Positions 22,206 to 33,063 of a stretch of DNA of 64,000 nucleotides are shown piece after piece. Positions within the stretch are counted from its first letter, which is position 1. The number at the start of each line of letters is the position of its first letter. The notes beneath the pieces were generated by a model that saw nothing but the letters and a program-made list of their open reading frames with translations, ran no database searches and had not been told where the DNA came from. Origin of the DNA: Ophiura sarsii (lineage: Eukaryota; Echinodermata; Ophiuroidea; Amphilepidida; Ophiuridae); contig CM069448.1 in assembly GCA_035610835.1 (NCBI GenBank), positions 1,116,001 to 1,180,000 of the forward strand. The letters are read 5' to 3'. The position numbers and the translations under genes were made by a program.

Positions 22206-22690
22206 TTAATTTAGTTCGTTTGCCATAACTTTATCGAGGTCAATCTGTCTATAAAAGTATACATTTTTAGAAAGGAAATGAGTCGGAGAATCCATTTTTG
22301 GTATCAAATTTTTAAAAAATGCTGATTTCCAATTTTTGGACCAAAAAACCAGGATGTTTATTATTGTTTTGAATATCAGATTCATGTTTTGAATTATTGA
22401 CCAAAAAGTGCCAAAAATGTGATTTTCATGATTTTGGAGGTAAAAAATCACATTTGTTGAATTTTTTGTTCAAGAATTCAAAAAATATAATAATTTAAAA
22501 ATAAAAAAAAATCCTAGAGAATTTCATTAGGTTTATAATGAAACTAAAACCGTGTTTTTTATAATTTTCTCCAAAATGGTCAGTTTAATTTCATGTTCAT
22601 GGTTGGATTCATTGAACCCATGTATACTTTTATATATATAGATGAATTGAATGAAGATGTTACGGCAGTTTTACGGACGCTGTACATGAG
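22206..22690. repeat. Dispersed repeat shared with 56.54-56.93 kb and partly 15.4-15.53 kb
   Basis: The block TTGACCAAAAAGTGCCA near 22398, the GATTTTGGAGGTAAAAA block, and the stretch TTTCATGTTCATGGTTGGAT near 22590 recur at 56572-56825. The first two recur at 15424-15530. A copy-specific feature here is the poly-C tract directly at its 3' side. Confidence 0.75.
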
Positions 22691-22699
22691 CGTTCAACC

Positions 22700-22700
<1 letters not shown>

Positions 22701-22734
<34 letters not shown>
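22701..22734 (+). repeat. Homopolymer: 34 C residues
   Basis: An uninterrupted C run. The proline-rich and glycine-rich open frames crossing it are artefacts. Long C or G runs also occur at 33002, 33050, 34852, 40504, 42028, 42791 and 49378. Confidence 0.97.
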
Positions 22735-22737
<3 letters not shown>

Positions 22738-23179
22738 GCTCTCGCCTCCACTCTAAAATTGTCCTCCTAAAATATACCATTGTGATTAATTTAAATAAAA
22801 ACGATGTATTATGACTTTTGTATGGTAATTCGTTCTGACAGTGATGTATACGTTCTGTCAAATCGCTTCTCTTCATTTTTGTTTATTCACGAATGTTTAC
22901 TAGTTGTATTAGGTATGGCGATGCATGTAGATAGTCAAGGACTATGACCTTACCGGAACGCCTATCTTACCATCTGTTATTGTTAATCATCATTTTTAAT
23001 GTCATTTGAATTCTTTAATGAGTCAGCTATCAATATCGCAAAAACCGTAATTGTTTGTGGTTTCCTTGTCACTATAACTCCCACGTCTTACTATCATCAT
23101 AAATGGCAAAATATAATCGTGAATGATGTATTAGAGGTGCAGAAAACATAAGCAACCTTCAGATTAAGTTCAAAGTCCA
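22735..23179. other. Intergenic, no feature recognised
   Basis: No supported gene or repeat partner. Confidence 0.4.
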
Positions 23180-23442
23180 TTAACACTTTCCACGCGGCTA
23201 TTTGTTTTACCAAAACCAAACTAAACAGATTGTACAAAACATATTTTTTCAGAAACCTTTCCCAATTCAAAGTCTATCTCAAGGATTACAGAACCAATAC
23301 TAGGCATGTACTACTTATTTCAATGCACTTCTCATGGTGATTCCAAATATGGTAATGAAATTCAATAATTGCGACATTTTGGAATCATTTTGTGAAGTTT
23401 TGGAATGTCGTCTGCAGACGCCTGTCACGTGGAAAGTGTTAA
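23180..23442 (+). mobile_element. TTAA-flanked (piggyBac-like) MITE, copy 1
   Basis: Begins TTAACACTTTCCACGCGGC and ends ACGTGGAAAGTGTTAA, bounded by TTAA at 23180-23183 and 23439-23442. The ~255-bp body is non-coding and shares AAAGTCTATCTCAAGGATTA and TGGTGATTCCAAATATGG with copy 2 at 27818. Copies 3 and 4 (36845, 61731) are in the opposite orientation. The TTAA ends are as in piggyBac-type elements. Confidence 0.88.
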
Positions 23443-25720
23443 AGGGGCATTACGAGATGTGGTGGAGGCTGCGCCCTCAATTATGATAAAAACTGGGATT
23501 AGCATATCTTTATAATTATATATATGAACTTACACCTATAGGGATTAAGAAAAATCAGCCCTCTGTTCAAGAAAACGTCGATTCAAAAATGCTCGTAGAG
23601 CAGCAACGAGCATTTTACGTCCGACAGTATCCCCCTGCAGTACGCATGATACATAACGCGAACCATATTTGCATAGAGGGTGTTTTTCAATAGATAGCGA
23701 TGATATTGTTTTAATCAAGTTTTGCTGTGTTCTTGTTAGTAGAAACAACAATTGTGGCAATTGTTAATGTTCATCTTGAATCCTGAAGTAAATTGTTAAA
23801 TATTTAAAATTGTCAACACCTGTCCCTTTAAGTTACCGACAAAAATAATACGCGCGGATAATAGATAACCGCCGTTAAACAGTGTAATTACATTAGTTGC
23901 TCCGTTATACGAAACCGTTAAAACAATAGAAAGGTATGCATTCAGAAGTCACTATATCGATTACAATCCTATAGAAACACTCTAACCTTAAGCACGAATT
24001 TAATTTCAAATGTATGACGCCGTTCTTTTTGTCTGATTATTTAATTTGTAATTCTAGAAAGGTTATATTCTAAATCCTTCCCATTGTACATCAAGTGTAC
24101 ACTATATTCATAACTCCTGATTTTTTTAAAGTGTACTGGCGTACTCAGGACTTCCATACTGTATATATCATGTATGATCATTGACAATAGTGTGAGTGTA
24201 TTACACTTAAAAATAGTTATTTTTATTTTAAACTTGCCGTGTGCCAATAAATGCTTGTTTGTCTATGTATATAGCATTGAAAGTATCTAGAAAATCATTA
24301 TATTTTCGTACTTAATGGTAATGCCTATTGTTGTCTAACTTATAGGTGTACATTTCCTAGAAGTATCTTCTACTAAACAATGTAAGCTTATAATTAATTA
24401 ATTGATTAATCACTTATTAATTAATTTATCAATTCATTAATTCTTAATTTAATTAATAGCATTTTTTAATTATTAGTTAACATTTATAATCATCATAATA
24501 ACGATTACTAGAAAAAACCACCGGTGCTATAGTCAATTTTAAGCAGTAATTAACCACCACTTCAATCAGAGACTGATTTATTAAAGTGATGTTGAATCAA
24601 GATTTGTTTTTCTTCAAAGTCACGTAAAACTATAAAACACACTATTGCTGTGCGCATGACCTGTTATTCCCTTCCCAAAACAAATTATAAATAGGATAAA
24701 ATATCTAAATTTGACAAAATTCTCAAAATAGTCTGAAAATGTCCAGAAATGCTAAAAGAAATAATGAAATTCCTTATCTTTAAGGACGTATACTAACAGT
24801 AATTTATCTGCAAAACGGCTCAACATTGGTCTTCTTCCTTTTGGAGACGACTTGTTTACATGAGGGCGCTTTTCTGTGCCAAATGACTGAGTAGCCTTTA
24901 ATCGTTTTGAAACAAACCGTTCAACTTCATTCGGGCAAAGATAATGTAAGTGAATTTGATAACATTATGTTATGTTTCGTTTTTGTTTCGTACTGCCATA
25001 TCACGTAACGTATTGTAGTGTGTTATAATGTAATGTAATAAAGTGCACAAAATGCCATGTAACTTAACGTAACTTAACGTAGCGTATAATGAACGTACGC
25101 GTAACGTTTGTACTGCTATGTAATGTTATGTTAAGCGAACCTAACGTTACGTTGTGTATGTAAATTCCACGTCCAGATGTTTGTGAAATGTAATTCAATT
25201 GCACTAACAAAATAGCAGCAACAAAAACAGCAAACCCAGGTATTGAAAGAAAAAAAAACATTGTAATTTACAATTTTTTTGATTATGGTATTATGGATCG
25301 AGTGAACACTCAATCATTCTATGTAGATGATAAACTGTTATTGATTGTGTTATGCATTTCACTGGCCACTGTTTTTTTTAAACTACCACGTGGTGTTTCA
25401 TAACTCAGCCATCACTAGAGATCATTAATCAAAAGAAAATCCTCGAACCAGTCGTTTTGATTAACTGATTTTGTTTAATAAAAGTACATTAAAAAGGTTA
25501 CATTCTGCAAAAAGTGATTAAAAGAACACCCTTCATTTACCAATTTAATTATGAAACTACATGACAAACAAGTAAAACATGCGTGACCTACGTTGAGAGT
25601 AGAATATAATATAAACATTAAAATGTTTGAATATTTTGTAAATTATTAATATTGTGGAAAGTTCACCATGAGAAAAGAAGCCCGACCGATCCTACCTGAG
25701 AGGACCGTTCGACGGTTGAA
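23443..25720. other. Intergenic, AT-rich; local AATTAATT and TAACGT runs
   Basis: Notable composition only: TTAATTAATT-type sequence at 24382-24480, and many TAACGTA/TAACTTAACGT phrases at 24998-25155 (a degenerate short repeat). No supported exon was found. Confidence 0.45.
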
Positions 25721-27030
25721 TAGGGATTGTCTTCGCCTAACCTGTAATTAAGTGAACTACTTGTAATTCATAGTATAGGAAGAAATGTTATTCACTTTAA
25801 AAGATTAAATTCGTGAGATAATACGAATATGACTATTGTATTCGTCTACATTGACGTACTGGCATAATAAGGTTGCGAAACAGAGCCACGAAAGAACAAC
25901 TTATTATCTGAACAAGGTTTCTCTTCCAATTTATACATTTGTTTAACATTATCTTGGAACTCTAAGCCTTCTAATATTGTTTGTAGGCGATATTATTTTG
26001 TAATCATACTACTAGTCTCGGACAATGACTCTTGATCGATTGACTTTTGTATTAGCACATTGGAACACTTATAAAAAGACATAAGGAGGAGATCCCTTGA
26101 ACATTGTAAGTGGCACAACTATAATGAGCTGTTATTTTGTTATAAATCATGACTATAACATGATGTATTGATAATACAGATTTCAGTTTAAGTGCCATTA
26201 ATTTGAAACCATCAAAATTTGATAAAAATATACAATATAAGAAAAGAACAGTAACGGAAATGCATAACCATTCAACGGATATTAAATGTGTGTAAATAAT
26301 GATTGTATTATTTCCAATCCATTGTAACAGGAACCCTTGAAAGGAGAAGGTTGGTCTATTACCCGGGTTCCTTCGTGTTGAAGCCATATTATATTATACG
26401 TAAAAGTTTATTACAGCATTCTGATGAAGTTCTATCGTACTTATGTCACGATTGTATTGAATGTCTGGCAATTAAGAGTTATTGTTTTATCAAAGGTCGC
26501 GTGGGATTTCGCCATAAAATGCAAAAATCAAGTCACTGTTTTGAAGCAAGTGTATTTGATTAATTTTGAAAAAGCACGAATTTCTACGAGATAAACTTAT
26601 TCCTAGTAAAATTCAGTTTACTTATACTGATATCTAACTCGTTTTGTGAAACTATAAAATTAACACGAAGTGGGCCTTTCTTTAATAGTTTTACGACCAA
26701 TGGCGGGTAGCTGAAGAATAGCGCTACCTCGCTAGTACTGAGGCGTAGTCCAAAATGTTGAGAGCACCAAACCGGGGTAAGCTACTACTAGGCTAGTTAC
26801 TGGCGGGTAATTTACGCTAAATCTTATACCTCACCGGACTCAAGAGTAAGTTGCACGATTACATAGATATGATGATCAGTGGGAGAATTTTATCATGCAA
26901 TTTATTATCAACTTGTGTATAATAATTAATCTCAATGATACATTTGATACAATGAGACCAATTTATTATAACATATTTTAAAACTATCCACAATCATGCA
27001 TACGTACACAGTTGTAAAAATTAGTTCAAA
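25721..27030. other. Intergenic, no gene recognised
   Basis: Opposing short open frames at 26052-26563 have no family motif. A small direct duplication of TGGCGGGTA occurs near 26700 and 26801. Confidence 0.4.
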
Positions 27031-27039
27031 CAATCAAAG

Positions 27040-27041
<2 letters not shown>

Positions 27042-27097
<56 letters not shown>

Positions 27098-27098
27098 C
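27042..27098 (+). repeat. (ATCA)n microsatellite, about 14 units
   Basis: Uninterrupted CAAT/ATCA tetranucleotide run. The same motif forms the 424-bp tract at 46402-46825. Confidence 0.95.
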
Positions 27099-27545
27099 CA
27101 ACATTAATTAATTAAATAACATGAAATCAAATAAATAAACAAACTCATAAATAAATATGCCTATTGAATGAATATTATAAATAAAGTAAATAAAAAGATG
27201 GATACAAAATCATCGGGAACATTGAACCGGTCCAGTATTTTCGGATTTAAAATGGTCTATCGACGATGATGCAGGCTTAGCGCGAAACTAGTGTTAGCTT
27301 GCAGTTGCCAACATCAACCATCAAATATCTAACATGTTTGCTGATGTGTTAAACTTCGGGAAATGTTCAGTTTATATTTAGAATTTTGTAAAAGTCGGGT
27401 ATTTTCCCTTAATACGATTTTTGGGAACAATAACAATATATTAGTAGTCATTTATGGTGAATGTTATTTAAGAAAAATAATTTTGTTTCAAAATCACAGA
27501 ATGTACCTTTAATAAAACCCCGTGGTGTCGCCACTAATTTTAAAG

Positions 27546-28540
27546 AAAGTAGTTGAGCACTGAAACAAGTGATTGCTACCAATTTGGAAGCGTTGGAAGA
27601 ATGAACAAGTACAAGTGCCATTGAATTGAAATATAAATGATTGAGAAAAAAAACCTACATGTGAGGCCGTTTGTTCCTAAGCTTCTTCGATCACGAAAAA
27701 AACCCTGTTTGCTTGTCATATTATACTTGTTGTATGTCGTTGCTGGAATGCCGGCCAGTGTAAGGATTTAGTTCTCATTATAGACATTTCAAGGAAACTT
27801 CAGTTTTAAGGTTTCTCTTATACTTTCCACGCGGCTATTATTGTTACCATACACAAAACATATTTTTCAGAAACCTTTCACAATTTTCAAAGTCTATCTC
27901 AAGGATTACTGAAGAAATACTAGGCATGTTTGTACTTATATCAATGCATTTCTCATGGTGATTCCAAATATGGTAATGAAATTCAATAATTTTGACATTT
28001 TTTAAACATTTTGTGACATTTTGAAATGTCGTCTGCAGCTGCCTGCCGCGTGGAAAGTGTTAAGGAAATCATCATAAGTGACATCAAACAAAGACTCAGA
28101 GAAGTTATCCGGAAACAATGTATACAACGCATATATATGAGTAAAGTAAGTTGTTGAGCACTGAAACGATTGATTGCTCCCAATGTGGTATCGTTGGTAA
28201 GGAAGAATGAACCAGTATACTTGCAATTGGAATGTAACACACTATGACCATGATAAAATGTGCCATAGACGATTGGAAAAAAACACCTACTTTTGATGGG
28301 GTGTTTCCATCTTCGATCACGGAAAATCCTGTTTGCTCGGTTGTCATAAATTATACCTGTGGTTATATATCGTTGCTGGAATGTTGGCCATTGAAGATGA
28401 TTAAGGATTTTGTTCTCATTATAAACATTCCAAGGGAATTCCAGTCTAAGGTTTCTTTTACTGAAATCATTAGTGAAATCAAACAAGGACTCAGAGAGGA
28501 TATACGGAAACAATTTAGTCTACAAGGCATATAAACAAAA
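27546..28540 (+). repeat. Tandem duplication of a ~330-395-bp unit; first copy split by a MITE
   Basis: Unit 1 (27546-27817 plus 28064-28145) and unit 2 (28146-28540) share GTTGAGCACTGAAAC, TTCGATCACG, GTTGCTGGAATG, TTTTGTTCTCATTATA-like and ATCAAACAA-GACTCAGAGA blocks in the same order. Unit 1 is interrupted by the TTAA MITE at 27818-28063; unit 2 is not. Unit 2 contains an open frame on + (28244-28534) ending with a lysine/glutamate-rich stretch (EIISEIKQGLREDIRK). A decayed host exon or element-encoded peptide is possible, but I recognise no family. Confidence 0.75.
27818..28063 (+). mobile_element. TTAA-flanked MITE, copy 2, inside a tandem duplicate
   Basis: Left end CTTATACTTTCCACGCGGC (the TTAA decayed to TTAT) and right end GCCGCGTGGAAAGTGTTAA. 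The body closely matches copy 1. The neighbouring duplicate reads TTTCTTTTACTGAAATC where this copy reads TTTCTCTTA[element]TTAAGGAAATC, which marks the insertion point. Confidence 0.88.
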
Positions 28541-28587
28541 TTATACGGCCTTGCCAATGCATAAGCAGAGGCTAGTCATACATGTAC

Positions 28588-29202
28588 ACCTAGCACCAAA
28601 AAAAAAAATCCCTCACCAGGTGCTTTGATGTTGGCTAATTTAAAATAGATAATAGGTACCAACAATCTGATATAAATATTAAATGAGCAAATTTCTTCTC
28701 CGCAGTTTAATACCTCGTTCAAAAAATTCGAATGGATACTTTTATAGTTATGGCGAATTTTAATGACCGCGCATAATAACAGAAAAGTTGCACTAGAAAT
28801 GGTTTTCTATGGGATATCATTGATTTGTATTTGATCAGGCAGTGAAAATGGGTGTGTAAAGACGTTTAATCTTCACAGCTAACACACCCTTTATACCGCA
28901 ATCACCCAAGACCCATTCATCCGCAGATACCTAGGTGGCTGGTTCAGATAGCACACAGTTATGACAGTAATCACACACAAATCAATGATATCCTACATGT
29001 AGTGCAACTTTGCTGTTGTTATGCGCGGTCATTGAAATCGCCATAACTTTAAAAGTATCCATACGATTTTTTCGAACGATGTATCAAACTGCGGAGAAAA
29101 AATGTGCTCATATAATGTTTATGTTAAGATTTCTGGTACCGATTATCTATTTTGAATTAGCCAACATCAAAGCACCTGGTGAGGAACTTTTTGTGATAGG
29201 TG
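28588..29202. mobile_element. Foldback element, arms about 240 bp
   Basis: The arm at 28588-28835 pairs with 28976-29202: CTCACCAGGTGCTTTGATGT and its complement at the right end, TCTTCTCCGCAGTTTAATAC versus GTATCAAACTGCGGAGAAAA-like, and GACCGCGCATAATAAC versus GTTGTTATGCGCGGTC. The loop is about 140 bp. The open frame at 29010-29222 is part of the arm. Confidence 0.88.
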
Positions 29203-29228
29203 TAGATCATTATAGTGTATAAAGATAA

Positions 29229-29300
29229 TGGGCCGTATTCTCGTTCTAAAAATCGTCTCAAAATTTAACGAGTCTATTAGATTAAATGGTACGTTGCGTG
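29229..29300 (+). mobile_element. Left end of a CCGTATTCTCGTAC-family element, truncated
   Basis: GGGCCGTATTCTCGTTCTAA matches the family's terminal repeat with one change. The body does not continue recognisably beyond about 29300 and no right end is found. Confidence 0.55.
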
Positions 29301-29567
29301 CAAAAACATCAAACTTCACCAGTTATATGACCTGCTGACGATGATAGATCACGAGATGGATAGACACGGCTTGGACATGGACCTCGTTCCAAACCGTCTT
29401 CATACGTTATGTGACTCAATATCATCAAGTGGTCAGTTGTCAGATGACGTGTGAAGGTTCCACACGCAACGAAGCTCTATCTAGCTCTATGTATCCATAA
29501 AAACTGATGTATCAAATTTATTACGGCCCCAATTCGATGTTAATCGAGGGGTAGATTGGCATCCAAG
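29301..29567. other. Intergenic, no feature recognised
   Basis: No supported gene. It lies between the truncated TIR element and the large hairpin. Confidence 0.4.
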
Positions 29568-29781
29568 CACAGGCTGATAATAATCCCCGTAATACATCTA
29601 ATAAGTATGACTTATAGCACGAGGCAGCGTAGCTGCCGAGAGCTATAAGGAATTAATAGCACTCATCGACAGTACTGGTATTAGTGATGATTTATGTGGC
29701 AGAACTCTGCTGTACAAACCCCTGCACAGTTGGACACTGATAGAACTCAGAAGTTTTGATTCAAGCAATACTGATCAAGAT

Positions 29782-30059
29782 AGGCAATCATCTACTAAAC
29801 ACACACACACACCAAGTTGGGATATAATTAATCAGGTTATTTACGATGTCAAATTTATAGCACTCTGAAGCTGTACAATAAGTGAAATTTGTGGAACTCT
29901 GGACTGGCTGTGTATGTGTATAATAGCTCATACACAGCCAGTCCAGAGTTCCACAAATTTCACTTATTGTACAGCTTCAGAGTGCTATAAATTTGACATC
30001 GTAAATAACCTGATTAATTATATCCCAACTTGGTGTGTGTGTTTAGTAGATGATTGCCT
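29782..30059. repeat. Near-perfect hairpin: 131-bp arm, 12-base loop
   Basis: 29782-29916 is the reverse complement of 29929-30059. The only difference I can see by eye is four extra bases in the left arm's (AC)n run. The loop is TGTATAATAGCT. Outside it, an older imperfect inverted repeat continues: TATAGCACGAGGCA at 29614-29627 pairs with TGCCTCGTGCTATA at 30054-30067, and ATAATCCCC-like with GGGGATTTATAAT. The left side therefore carries about 155 extra bases (29628-29781). Confidence 0.93.
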
Positions 30060-30105
30060 CGTGCTATACATAACGGCTGGCAAGGGGATTTATAATCAGA
30101 TCTAA

Positions 30106-30497
30106 CGGTTCGCGTGCCGCAAGGACGGAGATAAAATATATATCTGACCACATATGTGAATTCAGATGTATATCACCAGGCAAGTATGGTCAGGGTCAAC
30201 TAATTGTTAATCAGTGATGAATCTCAAAGGTATCTATCCACTGTCACATCTATAAAGAATCAAAGGTATATGATTATTCAGGCTGGTTCAGTGATTGATC
30301 TCCAGTTGCTGCTGTCATTGAGGTTATAACGATTGGAGTATACACATTGTCTAAATTTGAGAATGCATCTATGTTTTTTGTCATACAGTTGTGTTAAAAC
30401 GATTGAAGGTATTAATATTTAAATTAAAATATTGATCTTGTTGGCGTTATTTGTGGATTATGTTTGCATCCCTGGCCTTCGTAAGTGTTTACAATAA
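30106..30497. other. Intergenic, no feature recognised
   Basis: No supported gene or repeat partner. Confidence 0.4.
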
Positions 30498-30860
30498 GAG
30501 TTGCGGGAAAAGTGTACGTTAGGTCCCAGATTCTGGACTGTACTAGTATCTTACGATACTGGAACACCCAGTAGGCCTATCGTTCAATACTAGTACAAAG
30601 TCAGTGTTCCAGTATCGGCCGATAAATTACTACTGGTAGCAGGTGTACTAGTATCGATGAATACTAAACTATTCTGGAACATAAAAACGTTCCAGTATCT
30701 CTCGATACTGAAAAACAATTTGGTGTTCCAGTATCGCCGATACTGGAACAAATAAAAACGTACCAGTATCTAGCTATACTGGCAAATTGTATGTTCCAGT
30801 ATTGACCGATTAGACCAGTATCTGCTATCTGGAACCTAAAATACACTTTTCCGAGTTGCG
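30498..30860 (+). mobile_element. hAT-like MITE (30506-30852) with 8-bp target-site duplication
   Basis: GAGTTGCG at 30498-30505 is repeated at 30853-30860. Between them the 347-bp element starts GGAAAAGTGTACGTTAGGT and ends, read in reverse, GGAAAAGTGTATTTTAGGT: a ~23-bp inverted repeat with few mismatches. The interior is a series of short palindromes built from CCAGTATCG/CGATACTGG. An 8-bp duplication suits hAT (or P-type) transposition. A larger relative lies at 43382-44692. Confidence 0.87.
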
Positions 30861-31361
30861 TTGGTACTGTACTTACCTGTTTAATAGTAACACACTTTGA
30901 ATATTGCAGAGTTTTTTGGGGAAAGTGTATGTCACATATCTAGAGTTTAATGGAATGAAGTGATATTGCTCGTTGTATGTTCTACTTTGTAAGAAAATCT
31001 AGCAGGACAAATGTTTACAGTCTCCTTTTGTATCATGTGAAAGATGAATAACTGATGGAAACAAGGCCTTTGGGTCGACTTATTCCGCGAAGAGGAACAC
31101 TTTCAAAAAGTGTCCATTGTCAGAATAAGTCCCTTGTTTGCACGGTCATGTCGCGTTGTACTTACTCTACTGTTTTTGCATGATAAGTTAAGTTTATTCA
31201 AAACAAGGGAAAATCAAAATGTATAAGATTGCAGTATCATTCTAAATGTAACAAAGTGTCGGTTTATGTTTAGGACATGACCACGGTGTAGTATGTTGTG
31301 TTGGTGAACATGGGGAATACAATCATTGTTGCGTGACTAAGCAGAATTGCGTGATACTTAT
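30861..31361. other. Intergenic, no feature recognised
   Basis: No supported gene. A short palindromic TTTCAAAAAGTG segment is at about 31105. Confidence 0.4.
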
Positions 31362-31583
31362 ACACACAGAAAACACTATGTAAACAATTATGTAAATATA
31401 GAACTCCATAATTATTATGTAAGAGTTTACATAAAACATGTAATATATACCCAAGCTTGTGTAAATTCCTATGCAAAAGCTTTACACAACTGTTTACATA
31501 GTATTATGGAGTTCTATTTTTACACAGATTGTGTATTTTTTACATAATTTGTGTATTTTTTTTACATAGTGTTTTCTGTGTGT
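31362..31583. mobile_element. Small foldback MITE, 222 bp
   Basis: The ends ACACACAGAAAACACTATG (31362) and CATAGTGTTTTCTGTGTGT (ends 31583) are exact inverted repeats. Inside, TAGAACTCCATAAT pairs with ATTATGGAGTTCTA. Most of the element can fold on itself. Confidence 0.88.
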
Positions 31584-31970
31584 ACATGTTATAGACGACC
31601 TTATTTATAGTGTGATTTTGATTAGTCTACTTGTTACGAAGTGATAAAAAAGTGTATTACTGAGAGAATGTATGGAGTAGGCCTATATGTGCATAAATGT
31701 CTGCACTGTCTTAACATATTTATTTAGCTGAATACACTGCTGTTTATAAAATATATATAACAGCCGAATGTATATTTTTTTTGCGTTTTGATGGCAAGCA
31801 TAAAACTACTCAATCCAAACCGTTGTGTTTTTGTTTCAAAGACTGTTATTTACTGTCTTAGATTTACGATAATAGGTGCATTTAAAACGTGTCCATCATA
31901 TTTATGTTCGCAAGGTGCTCATACATTTGCTACAACTAGAATATCTTTGTTATATATACTGTACATTCCA

Positions 31971-32522
31971 TGTAGTTACTACAGTCATCAAAAAGTAACT
32001 ATACAGGTAATAAATGGGCTTTTAACTCTAAAATTATATATCCTACATAAAAGTATTAAATTATAAAGTTGTTGCAAAATGTATCTTCTTTAATAGAAAA
32101 TGGCACTCCCAAATGTAAGGTGAAGTCCGATTTTCATTTTCACATTTTTATTTTCTACACGCGGAGCCATCTACTGGTACCTTATCGATTACCAGGTAGT
32201 GCAATTGGGGGTTGCATGCGCAGGTTGGAAAGTCGGCCGTATTGTTCCGATGGATCAATACGCCACACACGCGCTACCTGTCCTACTATCCCCGCGTTGA
32301 TATGTAAAATGTGAAAACGAAATTGTGACTTTACCTTACATTTTGGAGAATCACGTCTTCAATAAAGTGCTGTTCCTAGCGTTCAATACCTCATATTAAA
32401 GAAAAGGAATTTCTCAACAACCTTATAATTTAATTTTTTTGGTAGGATATATATTTTGAGAGTTAGAAGCCCATTTATTACCTGTATAGTTACGTTTTTG
32501 ATGACTGTATGAGTAGCTATGG
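31971..32522. mobile_element. Foldback element, arms about 200-230 bp
   Basis: The arm at 31971-32175 pairs with 32290-32522: ACAGTCATCAAAAA, ACTATACAGGTAATAAATGG and AAATGTAAGGT are matched by their complements on the right. The loop (32176-32289) is relatively GC-rich. Confidence 0.85.
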
Positions 32523-33000
32523 GTCGTATATCAATATGTTTCAAATGCATCACTATTTTGCGCTCAACGAAAAACTATGTTTAGTGAAGTGTTACATTTA
32601 TGACATACGGCAATCAGATATTGCGCTGAAAAAAATGATCACGCGCCAAACCAAACATATTATGGTCTCCAAGATCCAAATGGTGACGCAGTGGAAACAG
32701 GATAGGACGGGAGAGTGTCCCTGTGGTCGCCCTTGTACCAAAAAAATCACAGGAAGAGCGCGGAAAACTGACCATAATTGTCAAAGTTTTAAAAACAATA
32801 ATATGATAATGATTCTGCGGTTCAAATATGTGAAGTGAATGTAAATTGCCATATCTTTGCAAAAGTTTGGATTGCTTCATATTTTTCATTTTCCCTGAAG
32901 AGCTCTGCAAACCTAATAAAAATAAAAATATAGCTTTTGCAGAGTTTTTAAGGGGTTACCCTCTGTAGTAGTGTAATGATAACGCTAGTGGCGGTACTAC
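32523..33000. other. Intergenic, no gene recognised
   Basis: The open frame 32509-32838 (+, 109 codons) starts inside the foldback arm and has no recognisable domain. Confidence 0.4.
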
Positions 33001-33001
33001 C

Positions 33002-33063
33002 GGGGGGGGGGGGGGGCATTTCCCCCGACATATTTGTTTGCCCCCTTTGCCCCCCCCCCCCCC
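33002..33063 (+). repeat. G15 and C14 homopolymer tracts 33 bp apart
   Basis: The G run 33002-33016 and the C run 33050-33063 could pair as a stem. The preceding AGTGGCGGTACTACCGG resembles the GGCGTAGCCAGG-plus-G-run ends of the element family seen at 40468, 42791, 49366 and 50228. Confidence 0.85.

Noticed and set aside
22593..22876. Proline-rich and glycine-rich open frames
   Set aside because: They are translations of the 34-base C run on either strand.
27983..28513. 176-codon minus-strand open frame, longest unrecognised frame
   Set aside because: It runs antisense through the tandem duplication and into the TTAA MITE, and has no recognisable domain.
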